Assembly (NCBI RefSeq): GCF_003226565.1
Contig: NZ_QKOE01000007.1
Span: 153,903 to 217,902 of the forward strand
DNA from: Parazoarcus communis SWub3 = DSM 12120
GTDB taxonomy: Bacteria; Pseudomonadota; Gammaproteobacteria; Burkholderiales; Rhodocyclaceae
DNA length: 64,000 bases
Direction: 5' to 3'
A program made the position numbers and the translations under genes. A model generated the notes under the pieces. The model was given only the letters and a program-made list of their open reading frames with translations, had not been told where the DNA came from and did not search any database. Every line of letters starts with the position of its first letter. Within the stretch, counting starts at the first letter, position 1. Shown piece by piece: positions 54,326 to 63,363 of this stretch.

Positions 54326-55984
54326 ATGAACGAAACCTACTACCTTTATGTTGCGGGCTCTGCAGCGCTGCTCGCGTTGCTGCCGCGCATGCGACAGCGA
54401 CTGGCGCTGTCGCGTGCCAAGCACCGCTCGCTGGCCGGGCATTCGAAGTTGTCGCGCCGGGTGGCGCGCTTGCTGCCCTATTACGAACTCGAAGGCGAGC
54501 GCTTCTTTCGCGCGGACGATGCGCCGGACGATGTTGTCGAGCGTCGAAAGCGCGCCTTCGACACCCTCGCCGCGCTGTATCGCGAGCGCTATCCGAAAGG
54601 GCGGGCATTGACCGCCGACGCGGCACCCGCTGTGTCGGACCTGCAGTTCACCTCAAGCTACCGGGTCCCTTTCCCGTTCAGCCGTCAGGTGCGCGAGCAC
54701 TTGAAGGCGGGGGTGTTTTTCGAGTCGTCGGCCGGCGTGACCGTCACCGATGTCGATGGCAACACCTACTATGACCTGGCCGGCTCCTACGGCGTCAATG
54801 TTTTTGGCTACGACTTCTACAAGCGGTGCATGGCCGAGGGCGATGCCCAGGTGGCAGACCTGGGGCCGGTGCTCGGGCAGTACCATCCCTTGCTCGCCGA
54901 CAATGTGAAACGCCTGTGCGCGATCTCGGGTATGGACGAGGTGTCCTTCCACATGTCGGGCACCGAGGCCGTGATGCAGGCGGTGCGGCTGGCGCGGTAT
55001 CATACCCGGCGTACCCACCTGGTCCGTTTCTGCGGTGCCTATCACGGCTGGTGGGGCGATGTTCAGCCCGGTGTCGGCAACCCGGTAGCGGCAGAGCACA
55101 CATACACCTTGCAGGAAATGAGCGATCTTACGCTCGCCGTGTTGCGCAGCCGCAAGGACATCGCCTGCGTGCTGGTCAATCCGCTGCAGGCGCTGCATCC
55201 CAATGCCAGTGCGCCCGGCGACTCTTCCCTGGTCGATGGGGGGCGTCGTGCGCACTTCGATCGCCAGGCTTACACGGCCTGGCTGCAGCAACTGCGACAG
55301 GTGTGCAGCGAGCGTGGCATCGTGCTGATCTTCGATGAGGTGTTTCTAGGCTTCCGGCTGGCAATGGGCGGCGCTCAGGAATACTTTGGCGTCGGTGCCG
55401 ACATGGTCACTTATGGCAAGACGCTGGGCGGTGGCTACCCGGTGGGTGTGGTGTGTGGGCGCCGCGAGCTGATGAAGCGTTTCCGCGACGACCGCCCGGC
55501 CGACATCTGTTTTGCCCGCGGCACCTTCAACTCGCATCCGCGGGTGATGGCGGCAATGAATGTGTTTCTGCGTGCGATCGAGGGTGAAGCGGTGCAGGCG
55601 ATCTACCGCGAGGCCGACGCACGGTGGAACGCCCGCGCCACACAACTGAATGCGCGCCTGGCGGCGGCACACTTGCCGGTGCGGGTGGTGAATCTGCATT
55701 CGGTCTGGACGGTGGTGTATGAGGTGCCGTCGCGCTACAACTGGATGCTGCAGTACTACCTGCGGGCGGAGGGGCTGTTGCTGAGCTGGGTAGGCACGGG
55801 GCGCTTCATCTTCAGCCTGGACTACAGCGAGCAGGACTTTGCCGAAGTCGCCGACCGCTTCATCCGCGCGGCCCAGGCGATGGAGCGTGCAGGCTGGTGG
55901 TGGACGCCGCCGCTGGCCAGCAACAAAGGCATCAAGCGGCGCATTCTGGCGGAGATGGTGCAGGCCTGGCGCAAGGCGCGCTGA
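54326..55984 (+). CDS. Membrane-anchored class III PLP aminotransferase
   Basis: 552 residues. An N-terminal hydrophobic helix (MNETYYLYVAGSAALLALLP) and a basic ~90-residue segment precede a class III aminotransferase domain similar to glutamate-1-semialdehyde aminomutase (GVTVTDVDGNTYYDLAGSYG; FHMSGTEAVMQAVRLAR; LIFDEVFLGFR; PLP lysine in VTYGKTLGGGYPVG). It is ~120 residues longer than HemL and has a membrane anchor. It is divergent from psd, so a lipid-linked substrate is worth considering (inference). Confidence 0.78.
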   Translation: MNETYYLYVAGSAALLALLPRMRQRLALSRAKHRSLAGHSKLSRRVARLLPYYELEGERFFRADDAPDDVVERRKRAFDTLAALYRERYPKGRALTADAAPAVSDLQFTSSYRVPFPFSRQVREHLKAGVFFESSAGVTVTDVDGNTYYDLAGSYGVNVFGYDFYKRCMAEGDAQVADLGPVLGQYHPLLADNVKRLCAISGMDEVSFHMSGTEAVMQAVRLARYHTRRTHLVRFCGAYHGWWGDVQPGVGNPVAAEHTYTLQEMSDLTLAVLRSRKDIACVLVNPLQALHPNASAPGDSSLVDGGRRAHFDRQAYTAWLQQLRQVCSERGIVLIFDEVFLGFRLAMGGAQEYFGVGADMVTYGKTLGGGYPVGVVCGRRELMKRFRDDRPADICFARGTFNSHPRVMAAMNVFLRAIEGEAVQAIYREADARWNARATQLNARLAAAHLPVRVVNLHSVWTVVYEVPSRYNWMLQYYLRAEGLLLSWVGTGRFIFSLDYSEQDFAEVADRFIRAAQAMERAGWWWTPPLASNKGIKRRILAEMVQAWRKAR

Positions 55985-56045
55985 TCGGGACGGAAGGCAG
56001 GTTTGCGAATCGATGCCCGGGTCGTGGGCGGATAGACAAAAAACG

Positions 56046-56076
56046 AAAAAACGGGCGCCTTGTCTGGCGCCCGTTA
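56046..56076. terminator. Bidirectional intrinsic terminator
   Basis: 9-bp perfect stem ACGGGCGCC/GGCGCCCGT (56051-56059, 56066-56074) with a 6-nt loop. A T tract follows on the minus strand, serving the membrane-protein gene; on the plus strand it may also stop the aminotransferase transcript. Confidence 0.8.
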
Positions 56077-56097
56077 CAACATCAAGGGGCAGATCGT

Positions 56098-56712
56098 TCA
56101 GGCGCCAACGTGATGTCGCGCATGCATCGGGTCGATGCGCTCGCCACGCAGAAGCTGGATCGGGGCGCGGTGATACAGCTTCACATCGTGGAAAGGGTCG
56201 GTCAGGATCTTCGTCATCCATACCAGCCCGGTACGCACATCCTGCAGGTAGAACAGGTGGACGGTGCGGAAGATCAGGCCGCCGACACCAATGGCAATCC
56301 AGGCAATTGCCAGGTTGTCGATATAGCCGCGCACGTCCTCATGCGCCTCCACCAGTCCAAACAGCGTGGGCTGAAACCACACGATCAGGGGTGACGCGAA
56401 CCAGATCGCCATCAGCACCACCTTGCGCCGCAGGTTATAGCCCACCTTGATCTCTTCCTTGTACTCGTGGCTGGCCTGATTGACGTGGTCGTAGCCCTTG
56501 GGCTCGAAGAAGAAGTGGCCCGCCTGACGCGTCAGCATCGACACGATCCAGCCCAGCAGGGCCGCGATCACCGGGTTGATGAACAGCATGGCATAGGCGG
56601 CCAGAAAGCTGACTGCGCTGATCAGGTGCAGGGACTGATTGATGCGGCAATGGTGATAGTAGCGGTGGTCGTCCCAGCGTTGGGTCTGCAGGGCGGCGAG
56701 AAAGTCTTTCAT
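56098..56712 (-). CDS. Uncharacterised multi-helix membrane protein
   Basis: 204 residues with about four hydrophobic helices (LHLISAVSFLAAYAMLFINP; VIAALLGWIVSML; VLMAIWFASPLIVWF; NLAIAWIAIGVGGLIF). Polar motifs WDDHRYYHHCRINQ, RQAGHFFFEPKGYDHVNQ and LYHRAP are rich in His and might bind metal. RQAGHFFFE faintly recalls Mpo1-type dioxygenases, but I do not claim homology. Single gene with a terminator downstream. Confidence 0.75.
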   Translation of the reverse strand: MKDFLAALQTQRWDDHRYYHHCRINQSLHLISAVSFLAAYAMLFINPVIAALLGWIVSMLTRQAGHFFFEPKGYDHVNQASHEYKEEIKVGYNLRRKVVLMAIWFASPLIVWFQPTLFGLVEAHEDVRGYIDNLAIAWIAIGVGGLIFRTVHLFYLQDVRTGLVWMTKILTDPFHDVKLYHRAPIQLLRGERIDPMHARHHVGA

Positions 56713-56882
56713 GCGTATCCTCCGGAGTGTGTTGCAAGCCTAGGAAAGTACGGTTACACGCAGACTTCAATTCACCGAAGAATTGGTGACAGCACCGGTG
56801 ACAGTGCGTTTTCAGCGTTGCCGCACCGGCCGACGGGTGGGCTCGTGAGACAATGTCGCCCCGCAATATTCCGAGCCTTGTC

Positions 56883-57899
56883 ATGACCCCGGTCCAGCAC
56901 ACCATCACCGACGTCGTCGTCCACCGTCTGCTCAAGCAGGAGGGCGCGCCCGCCAGCGTCGAACTGCGGCCGACGGCCTGCGCGGTCAATGACGCGGCCG
57001 TGCGTCTGGTCGAGCGGCTGTGCAGCCACTACGCCGACCGCTCCAGCAAGGGCTACGGCCGATTCGAGGACGACGAAGCCACCTATCCCTTGCCCTACAT
57101 GCTGAAAGCGCACGTGGTCGAGCGCAGCGTCGATTTCGCCACCGTATCGCAGCAGATGATGACGCAGTTGCAGGCCTGCATCGACGAAGAGACCGAAGCC
57201 GGTGGTTTCGTGATCATTGCACGCATCACCGAAGGCAAGACCGACACCCTGTGGGTGGCGGTCATGGGCGAGGCGCTGGGGACATCGATCACCGGCACGC
57301 TCGACATCATCGATTGCGCGCATCTGGATTTCTCGGCGCTGAAGGCGGCGGGCCGCATTGACCTGAGCGGCTGGCAACGCGGGGACGAGCGCTACATCAG
57401 CTTTCTGAAGGGGCGGGGCGATGTCGCACCCTGGTTCAAGCGGTTTCTGGGTTGTACCGACCTGGTGATCGCGGTCAAGGAAACCAAGAAGCTGGTGCTG
57501 GCCCTCAACCAGTTCGTCGAGAACGAGCGCCTCGAGCCGGCTGAGCGTGATGCCGTGCTGGAGCGGGCCCACGTCTACCTCGACGAACTGGGCGAAACCG
57601 GGGTGCCGGTGGCGTTGGACGAAGTGGCGCGGCAGGTCTGCCCCGAACGTGCGCCACAACTGGACGCGGTGCTGAAGACCGAAGCGGTCAAACTGGCCGA
57701 CGGCTTTGTGCCGGACCGCCGGGCAATCCGCCCCCTGGTGCGCTTTCGCGCGGCGGGCGAGCAATGGAAGCTGGAGTTTGATCGCAGTGGTCTGCATTCG
57801 GGCGCGGTGCATTACGACCGGGCCAGCGACACCCTGGTGCTGTCCGGCCTGCCCGATTACCTGAAGAAGATGCTCGACAGCGACGACCAGGGCGCCTGA
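56883..57899 (+). CDS. ndpA: Nucleoid-associated protein, YejK/NdpA family
   Basis: 338 residues from MTPVQHTITDVVVHRL (an in-frame ATG ten codons earlier is less typical). The pattern of the N-terminal half (FVIIARITEGKTDTLWVAVM) and of the middle (GDERYISFLKGRGDVAPWFKRFLGC) is characteristic of NdpA, an abundant protein of unknown detailed role that associates with the nucleoid. Single gene. Confidence 0.85.
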   Translation: MTPVQHTITDVVVHRLLKQEGAPASVELRPTACAVNDAAVRLVERLCSHYADRSSKGYGRFEDDEATYPLPYMLKAHVVERSVDFATVSQQMMTQLQACIDEETEAGGFVIIARITEGKTDTLWVAVMGEALGTSITGTLDIIDCAHLDFSALKAAGRIDLSGWQRGDERYISFLKGRGDVAPWFKRFLGCTDLVIAVKETKKLVLALNQFVENERLEPAERDAVLERAHVYLDELGETGVPVALDEVARQVCPERAPQLDAVLKTEAVKLADGFVPDRRAIRPLVRFRAAGEQWKLEFDRSGLHSGAVHYDRASDTLVLSGLPDYLKKMLDSDDQGA

Positions 57900-57949
57900 C
57901 CCCCACCGGCCGGGCATTGTCCGGCCGGTGTGTGCCGGCCAGGTGCCGG

Positions 57950-58513
57950 TCAGCGGCGGCGTTCCTCGTCGTCACGGTCCCGGCTGCGCGGATGTTCGCG
58001 TCTGCGTTCGTTGTCGGAGCGTTCAGGGCGCGCCTCGCCACGCGGCGCTGGCGGGGCATCACGGCGTTCCAGCTGTGCGCGGGGCGCTGTGCGATGCTGT
58101 TGTAAATCACGATCGGCCTGGCGGTAGGGGCGTGCGTCGCGGTCATTGTCACGCCTGCGGTCCTCACGGCTCTCCCGCCGATCATGCGTACGGTCGTGAT
58201 GAGGGTCGTACTGGCGTTCGTAAGGGCGTTCGTAAGTGAAGCGGGGAGGCGGATGCCGATGCGCAGGTGGCGCCCAGCGCCCAGTCACCCAGACATTGCG
58301 GCTGCCAACCCGGCTCCAGTAACCATCGACCCAGATGTAATTCGGCGCCGGAGGCCGCCCGCGGTACTCGACCCGCGGCGCGGGGGTGATCAGCACCGTG
58401 CTGCGTTCGTGATAGTAAGGCTGGTGCGGAGCCACAACACAGCCGGCCAGCAAAAGGGCACAGGCAAGCGGCAGGCCACGCCCGATCCAGCTTTCGAAAT
58501 TCGTCGTGTTCAT
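57950..58513 (-). CDS. Lipoprotein with WXXGXW-type motifs and charged tail
   Basis: 187 residues. A signal peptide ends in lipobox LLLAGC (Cys ~25). Two WVDGYW/WVTGRW-type units (PNYIWVDGYWSRVGSRNVWV) match the YXWGXW repeat found in small envelope proteins. The C-terminal ~90 residues are Arg/Asp/Glu-rich and probably disordered. Function unknown; likely anchored in the outer membrane. Confidence 0.8.
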   Translation of the reverse strand: MNTTNFESWIGRGLPLACALLLAGCVVAPHQPYYHERSTVLITPAPRVEYRGRPPAPNYIWVDGYWSRVGSRNVWVTGRWAPPAHRHPPPRFTYERPYERQYDPHHDRTHDRRESREDRRRDNDRDARPYRQADRDLQQHRTAPRAQLERRDAPPAPRGEARPERSDNERRREHPRSRDRDDEERRR

Positions 58514-58799
58514 CTCCCAACCCTCCGCACCAGGCCGCCGTGTCGCGCAAGTGCGCGCTCACATTGCAGGTGTCAGCGTATGCGCTTGCACGGCGGCGCG
58601 CTGTTACCCTTGGTAATAGGCTGTAAGGAGATGATGCGCTGCAAGTTAGTGACGCAGCACGTGTTGTGGAGCGGGCGGAGACAAGGGACGCTTGCGTCCT
58701 GATCCAGCCTGTTGGGCCGCATCGTCAGCTTGCGACACCCGGTATGCGCAGCGGTCATGAATCGCAACAGCTTGCAGGCTGGGCATCTTAGGGCTATGG
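58514..58799. other. Intergenic stretch, no gene seen
   Basis: Between the lipoprotein and vapBC I see no supported ORF or RNA; base composition shifts here towards the accessory region. Confidence 0.45.
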
Positions 58800-58827
58800 T
58801 GTGTATCAATAGTATGAAAGATACACA
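58800..58827 (+). promoter_or_regulatory. Palindromic operator before vapBC
   Basis: TGTGTATC, 12 bp, GATACACA: a perfect 8-bp dyad ending 2 bp before the vapB start, the usual place for autoregulation by the VapBC complex. Confidence 0.6.
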
Positions 58828-58829
58828 TC

Positions 58830-59024
58830 GTGCGTACAAACATTGAGATCGACGACAAGTTGATGAGTGACACCCTCCGGCTGACTGGCTTGAAAACCAA
58901 GAAAGAAGCCGTGGAGTTGGGCCTGCGTACACTGTTGAGGTTGCGGCAGCAAGAAGAACTTCGGCGTTTCAGGGGCAAGTTGCAATGGGAGGGCGACCTG
59001 AATGCAATGAGGACCGACAGGTGA
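58830..59024 (+). CDS. vapB: VapB-type antitoxin
   Basis: 64 residues, GTG start: MRTNIEIDDKLMSDTLRLTG with the ribbon-helix-helix N-terminus and TKKEAVELGLRTLLRL, as in VapB antitoxins of the MRTNIeID type. No clear ribosome-binding site, possibly near-leaderless. Stop overlaps the toxin start (GTGA). Confidence 0.9.
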   Translation: MRTNIEIDDKLMSDTLRLTGLKTKKEAVELGLRTLLRLRQQEELRRFRGKLQWEGDLNAMRTDR

Positions 59025-59422
59025 TCGTTGTGGATTCCAGCGTGTGGATTGACTTCTTTCGGGGGGCCAACACGCCGCAGGCGGAGCGGCTGGATGCATT
59101 GCTCGGCACCGACCCACTGTTCGTTGGCGACCTGATCCTGGCGGAGGTCCTCCAAGGCTTCAGTCGTGAGAAGGACTTCAACCAGGCCAGAAGGCTGCTG
59201 ATGTCGCTAGACACCATTACCCTGGGTGGCGCGGACATTGCGCTGCATGCGGCCAGAAATTATAGAGTGCTCAGAACGCAAGGCGTGACAATACGCAAAA
59301 CCATTGACACGATCATCGCCACGCGCTGTATTGAGGACGACCTGTCCTTGTTGTACAGCGATCGGGATTTTGACCCGTTTGTTGAGCATCTCGGTTTGCG
59401 TTCTGCGATGGTGGAGAACTGA
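59021..59422 (+). CDS. vapC: VapC-type PIN-domain toxin ribonuclease
   Basis: 133 residues from GTG 59021. PIN acidic residues: VIVVDSSVWIDFFRG (first Asp), LILAEVLQGF (Glu), IDTIIATRCIEDDLSLLYSD (Asp) and DRDFDPF (Asp). Predicted Mg-dependent RNase that cuts tRNA or rRNA when free of VapB. It lies at the edge of a region of single, unrelated genes. Confidence 0.9.
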   Translation: MIVVDSSVWIDFFRGANTPQAERLDALLGTDPLFVGDLILAEVLQGFSREKDFNQARRLLMSLDTITLGGADIALHAARNYRVLRTQGVTIRKTIDTIIATRCIEDDLSLLYSDRDFDPFVEHLGLRSAMVEN

Positions 59423-59640
59423 GCGCCCGGCAACGGTGCAGCGCAACTCGAGTTCCGAGCGGACGGTTTGCGTCGGCACTCGCCGATGATGTCGTGTTTA
59501 TCGTGCCCTTGCCCGAGTCAGCCCGAGTTCATCATGAATTCGTCTTCCGGCGTTTGTTGCCTCGCAGGCTGGCGAAAACGGGCTCAATGTCAGCCGCGAG
59601 CGGTACCAGCGTCGGGTGCATGGCATTGCTACATCGCATT

Positions 59641-60339
59641 TTATGGAGACCGCTTGGAGAACCAGGCGTGCACAAAACCTGCCTGATAAAACTGAACAGG
59701 CGAGTCAAAACCACCGCGCCTGATAATTGCCTTAACATCGTCGGGGGGTAAAATTGAAACGTCTTTGGCCCATGCCGAATGTGTTCTTTCTATCGCATCA
59801 ACAGGAACGTTGGCAGCGTGCAGCATACTCACCCATACCTTAAGCAATGCTTTATATTCAGGTGAACCCGCTGCTGATGCCAGATCGGCACTCACCAAGA
59901 TTCCGGCGGGTTTCAGCCTTTTCGAAATGTTCCGAAAAAATTTGGAACGCACTCCATCGTCTAGGATGAACTGAGAAACCATAAAGCAAGTAGCAGCATC
60001 ATGAAGATCAATATCTGAAATTGACTCCACATAACCCTCATGAAACGTACATCGAGAAATAAAGCCTTCTTTCTCGGCTCTATTACGACACACATCAAGC
60101 ATTGCACCGGAAGGCTCAACAGCGGTAAACCTCCAATTTGGAAACCTGTTGGCCAAATAGGAAAGCTCCGCGCCCGCACCTAATCCGACACAAAGTATGC
60201 GGGCAGTCTGCGGCAACTCCGAAAAAATCCATTCGAGTTGAAAGTAAAGGCCGTCATGGATAGGCGCCAGCTTCCTTTGCTGCTCTTCATAGCCATCAGC
60301 CTGTTTGTCAAAAACGGCCTTGAGTTCTTCTTGGTTCAT
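59641..60339 (-). CDS. SAM-dependent class I methyltransferase
   Basis: 232 residues from ATG 60339 (AGGAA upstream; a TTG three codons earlier is possible). Motif I ARILCVGLGAGAELSYLA, an acidic residue in TAVEPSGAML and a post-motif region (FMVSQFILDD) define the Rossmann methyltransferase fold. The start FDKQADGYEEQQRKLAP resembles small-molecule or CmoA-like enzymes. Substrate unknown. Its codon use and AT content differ from the backbone, consistent with transfer. Confidence 0.82.
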   Translation of the reverse strand: MNQEELKAVFDKQADGYEEQQRKLAPIHDGLYFQLEWIFSELPQTARILCVGLGAGAELSYLANRFPNWRFTAVEPSGAMLDVCRNRAEKEGFISRCTFHEGYVESISDIDLHDAATCFMVSQFILDDGVRSKFFRNISKRLKPAGILVSADLASAAGSPEYKALLKVWVSMLHAANVPVDAIERTHSAWAKDVSILPPDDVKAIIRRGGFDSPVQFYQAGFVHAWFSKRSP

Positions 60340-60359
60340 GTAGCGCAAGTTCCTAAACC

Positions 60360-60489
60360 GTATAACGTTCGACGTGAGAGGTGGCTGGGGGCGCCAGTGT
60401 TGGTGTTGGGGGCGCGCGCCTCAGGCCCAGCCGGATCAATTTCATGAGCGAGGCACTGGGGAACGCCGGGAGGGGTGGCTAGGTTATAC
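60360..60489 (-). repeat. Possible attC-like spacer between LysE and methyltransferase genes
   Basis: On the minus strand it starts GTATAAC and ends GTCGAACGTTATAC. The outer 7-mers are complementary, and an inner stem GGCTGGG/CCCAGCC is present. Inner arms next to the core sites do not match well, so identity as attC is tentative. Confidence 0.35.
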
Positions 60490-60557
60490 TATAGGCATAG
60501 ATTTGGATGTTGAGTTGGGGCTTTTTGTATAGTCTCAACATCTGAATGGATAGGGCG

Positions 60558-61172
60558 TCACTTCTCGGTGAGTGCGAGATTTGCCCCGAGACCCGCGAAG
60601 GTGGTAGCAAAACCTCGCCGAAGCCACGCCTGGACTCGGGGTGACTCAATGACTGCATTGCGAAACACATGAGCGAGGAATCCATAAGCCACGAATACAG
60701 CAAATGTCATGGCCATAAACGTGGCGCTCAGAATAAGAAGCTGAAAGAGCGGTTCCGTTGTTCCCGGCTGAACAAATTGTGGGAGAAATGCCAAAAAGAA
60801 GATGGTCAGTTTGGGGTTGAGAATATTGAGCAAGAACGCTTTCAGCACGAGACCAATGGCTGTGGTTGTGGAGGCTGTGCCATCGATGGCAAAAGCTGAT
60901 CTGTCACGCCAAGTTGCAATGGCGATGTAGAACAAGTAGGCGACACCAGCATACTTGAGGGCTTGGAACGCAAGGGCGCTTGTATGCATGATGGCAGCAA
61001 GACCAAGAACGGTAGCCAGAAGATGAGGAACGATGCCCGCAGTACACCCCAGTGCAGCAAATATGCTCGCTTTCCGACCTTGGACAAGACCCGTGGATAC
61101 GGTGAAGACAACCCCCGTGCCAGGAATGAGTACAACAATGAACGAGGTGATCAGGAAGTCAAGGCTGAGCAT
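60558..61172 (-). CDS. LysE/RhtB-family exporter
   Basis: 204 residues from ATG 61172, which has GGAG at 8 bp; an ATG three codons earlier is possible. About six hydrophobic helices. IPGTGVVFTVSTGLVQGRKA near the start and LLNILNPKLTIFFLAFLPQF are the LysE signatures. Likely exports amino acids or related compounds. Encoded alone on the minus strand. Confidence 0.88.
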   Translation of the reverse strand: MLSLDFLITSFIVVLIPGTGVVFTVSTGLVQGRKASIFAALGCTAGIVPHLLATVLGLAAIMHTSALAFQALKYAGVAYLFYIAIATWRDRSAFAIDGTASTTTAIGLVLKAFLLNILNPKLTIFFLAFLPQFVQPGTTEPLFQLLILSATFMAMTFAVFVAYGFLAHVFRNAVIESPRVQAWLRRGFATTFAGLGANLALTEK

Positions 61173-61251
61173 TAGAGGCATCTCCAGAAGTGCTTTGGTT
61201 CGGTGATTGCAACACCGGGGGGCCAGGGCGACCGAGTACTACAGCGCCTCG

Positions 61252-61638
61252 TCACACATTGACTGAGTATTTGAGGTCACGCGCCTCGTCTCCGGTCATG
61301 CCCCGAAATCCCCAACAATGGGCAGGTTGCTCCTTGATTGTCACCTCGACATCTACAGGTGAGATACCTACCACAGACTCGATCTTGTTGAAGAGCGCCT
61401 TGATCAGAGCTTTTTGGGTATCTGGAGCACGACCTTGCATCATGTTGATTTCGATCACAGTGTAGGCAGAAGTTCTGCCGCCTGGGTAATAGAAATCCTC
61501 TGCGTCCATAGGGATGAAACGATGAGCCCGCTTATCTTCAGGCATGCCAAGAATCGACTGCATGCAGCCATGAATGACTTCGGAGAGTTGAGCCTTGATT
61601 GGATTTAAATGTTCTTTGATTCCATATATGACGATCAT
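61252..61638 (-). CDS. Tautomerase-family protein
   Basis: 128 residues from ATG 61638, preceded by GTAGGAGG. The protein starts MIVIYGIKEHLNPIK rather than with the Pro at position 2 of classical 4-oxalocrotonate tautomerases, but the body (INMMQGRAPDTQKALIKALF; VDVEVTIKEQPAHCWGFRG) matches the longer tautomerase subfamily. The missing Pro-1 raises doubt about classical activity. Confidence 0.72.
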   Translation of the reverse strand: MIVIYGIKEHLNPIKAQLSEVIHGCMQSILGMPEDKRAHRFIPMDAEDFYYPGGRTSAYTVIEINMMQGRAPDTQKALIKALFNKIESVVGISPVDVEVTIKEQPAHCWGFRGMTGDEARDLKYSVNV

Positions 61639-62108
61639 GATGCCTCCTACAATGTTTGAAGCGTAAATGCAGCGGATTGTCAAGAAGCGAAGTTTTTTGA
61701 CAGTCTGCTGGATTGGTTTGTTGAACGAAGCCGCTATGCGGAGAGGTCGCCCACTTGCCGCAGAGTTGGATTGTCGACTTCAAGCGGGCGGGCAACGACG
61801 ACAAGGCGCTGGTCTGTCTTGGCCGCGACCGCTATCGCGGGGTGATCCGCGAGAACGATGTCTAGCAATCCGCCACCCTCAATTGCCGCGACAATGCTCC
61901 CGAAGGCTACACCGCACTCCTCCTTGAGGGCATCGTTCTTCTTGGGTTCCAGCGGAAAGGTCTCGTGACGCTACGTTATCCTGCTGTGTGTCATTTGTCA
62001 TCACCTCTCGTGTGTCTTCTTCGAAGGCGCTCAGCTTAGAAGTAATCGGTGCTATGCGGCTTTATTGCGCAGCGTCCAGCGACCGTAAGGTGCGGGTCGA
62101 GCGTCATG
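61639..62108. other. Intergenic stretch with a degenerate coding fragment
   Basis: On the plus strand from ~61740 a short frame reads GEVAHLPQSWIVDFKRAGND and ends at a stop near 61863. After it, an in-frame continuation reads NAPEGYTALLLEGIVLLGFQ. It has coding-like composition but no start, so it looks like a broken gene I do not recognise. Confidence 0.35.
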
Positions 62109-62675
62109 CTACGTTGGTCGTATGTGAAAGACGCTGTGCTCCCAGTATTTTCTGGGGGGGCTATCAGCGGATATCCACCCCATGCGCCTGAGATATCCGG
62201 CGACGAACCAGTTTAGCGTACCGTGCCCAACGAACAATACAGTGTCGTGAGTTGAAGCCAAACTGGCAAGCAGTTCGGCGCATCTACGTGCTCTTGCCTT
62301 GGCCGATTTGAATGATTCTGCATTGGCTGAATATCCGAGCGCCCAGGCAAGTCGAAAGAAAACCAACCATGCTTGTAATGAGAGGGTTGGGAAACGCCAC
62401 GCCGCGTGAGGTATTTCCATTTCTCGGAACATGTGGGAACAGACTCCTATACGCTCAATTCCAAGAGTTCTTGCAGATTCCAGAGAGCGCGGGAGATTAC
62501 TGCACACAGTAAAAGTGCATTGGCTGGCTTTTGCAACGGTTTCTCGCGTGGGTGGATACTCGGCATCGATACCTGTAGCGTTGTATTGTTCAACCCAAAC
62601 GCCAAAATCTGACGCATTCAATCGGCGGCGCGTGTCAATCTTGGGTTTGCCATGCCGCATCAGTACGATTTGCAA
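62109..62675 (-). CDS. Histidine phosphatase family protein
   Basis: 188 residues from a TTG at 62675 with AGGAGA 7 bp upstream, giving MQIVLMRHGKPKID; a longer start at 62699 would run into the attC-like spacer. The RHG motif (catalytic His), the second Arg in SNLPRSLESA and late VLFVGHGTLNWF define the phosphoglycerate-mutase-like fold. Substrate unknown. Confidence 0.83.
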   Translation of the reverse strand: MQIVLMRHGKPKIDTRRRLNASDFGVWVEQYNATGIDAEYPPTRETVAKASQCTFTVCSNLPRSLESARTLGIERIGVCSHMFREMEIPHAAWRFPTLSLQAWLVFFRLAWALGYSANAESFKSAKARARRCAELLASLASTHDTVLFVGHGTLNWFVAGYLRRMGWISADSPPRKYWEHSVFHIRPT

Positions 62676-62690
62676 AGATGATCTCCTGAA

Positions 62691-62739
62691 ATGTAACATC
62701 CACCATCATGCGCTTGGCGCATGCATGGAGCTGTTAGGC
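62691..62739 (-). repeat. attC-like spacer between DUF2867 and phosphatase genes
   Basis: Minus strand: GCCTAAC, an imperfect hairpin with TCCATGCATGCG-CCAAG-CGCATGATGGTGGA, and GTTACAT. The DUF2867 stop codon falls within GCCTAAC, as is common in integron cassettes. At 49 bp it is shorter than usual attC sites. Confidence 0.45.
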
Positions 62740-63261
62740 CGCATTGCCAATGGCTCGAACCATTGCCTGCACGATGACTCGATGCGCAGGTCGTACTGGA
62801 GTCATATATATGCGGCCGAGCCAGTTGTGAACTTTGACTACTGTGGTAACCGTCACAATTTTTTGAGAAGACTGCCGCGATTGACGATGATGTAACGACA
62901 CGACGACATCAAGGTGTTTGTCACTGTCACCTAGCAAAATCTCGGTTTCCGACTTCGCAATAAGGGTGAATATTCCAACTCGGTCGCCTGGCTTGTACTC
63001 GGTTGCAACCTTGGATGAATCGATTTCCGATAAGCCACCAAGGTTCTTGAGGCCCAGCAGAGAAACGAGACGATTGCGCAACTTCATTGCTGAGTCGATC
63101 CATGCAGGAGTGGCCTTGGCGACCCGGAGAAACTGACTTAAGGGATCGAGGCTTGGCTCGGCGGCGTTGATAGACCACGCGTCATGGAAGTAGCTTCCCT
63201 GCACGAGCTTGTGGATCATACTGTCAACAGGCGCTTCGGTCTCGATTGGCTGATTTTTCAT
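62734..63261 (-). CDS. DUF2867-family protein
   Basis: 175 residues from MKNQPIETEAPVDSMIHKLV (ATG 63261). FLRVAKATPAWIDSAMKLRN, EYKPGDRVGIFTL, DKHLDVVVSLHH and VVKVHNWLGRIYMTPVRP are the ordered signatures of DUF2867, a START-like small-molecule-binding fold of unknown role. A single gene between two attC-like spacers. Confidence 0.85.
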   Translation of the reverse strand: MKNQPIETEAPVDSMIHKLVQGSYFHDAWSINAAEPSLDPLSQFLRVAKATPAWIDSAMKLRNRLVSLLGLKNLGGLSEIDSSKVATEYKPGDRVGIFTLIAKSETEILLGDSDKHLDVVVSLHHRQSRQSSQKIVTVTTVVKVHNWLGRIYMTPVRPAHRVIVQAMVRAIGNAA

Positions 63262-63290
63262 GAGGCGTGAATCACCACGTGTTGAACTTG

Positions 63291-63363
63291 CGGCCCACCG
63301 CTTGAGCTTACCTGCGTCGCGCGGTTTCATCGCGCATCGCCGGTGAGCCGCTGCGTTGGGCCG
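63291..63363 (-). repeat. attC-like site upstream of the DUF2867 gene
   Basis: Minus strand: CGGCCCAACGC ... GCGGTGGGCCG outer arms (one mismatch) with GCTCACC/GGTAAGC inner arms and CTCAAGCGGTGGGC at the 3' end, close to the common attC ending CTCAAGCGTTGGGC. 73 bp. Confidence 0.55.
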
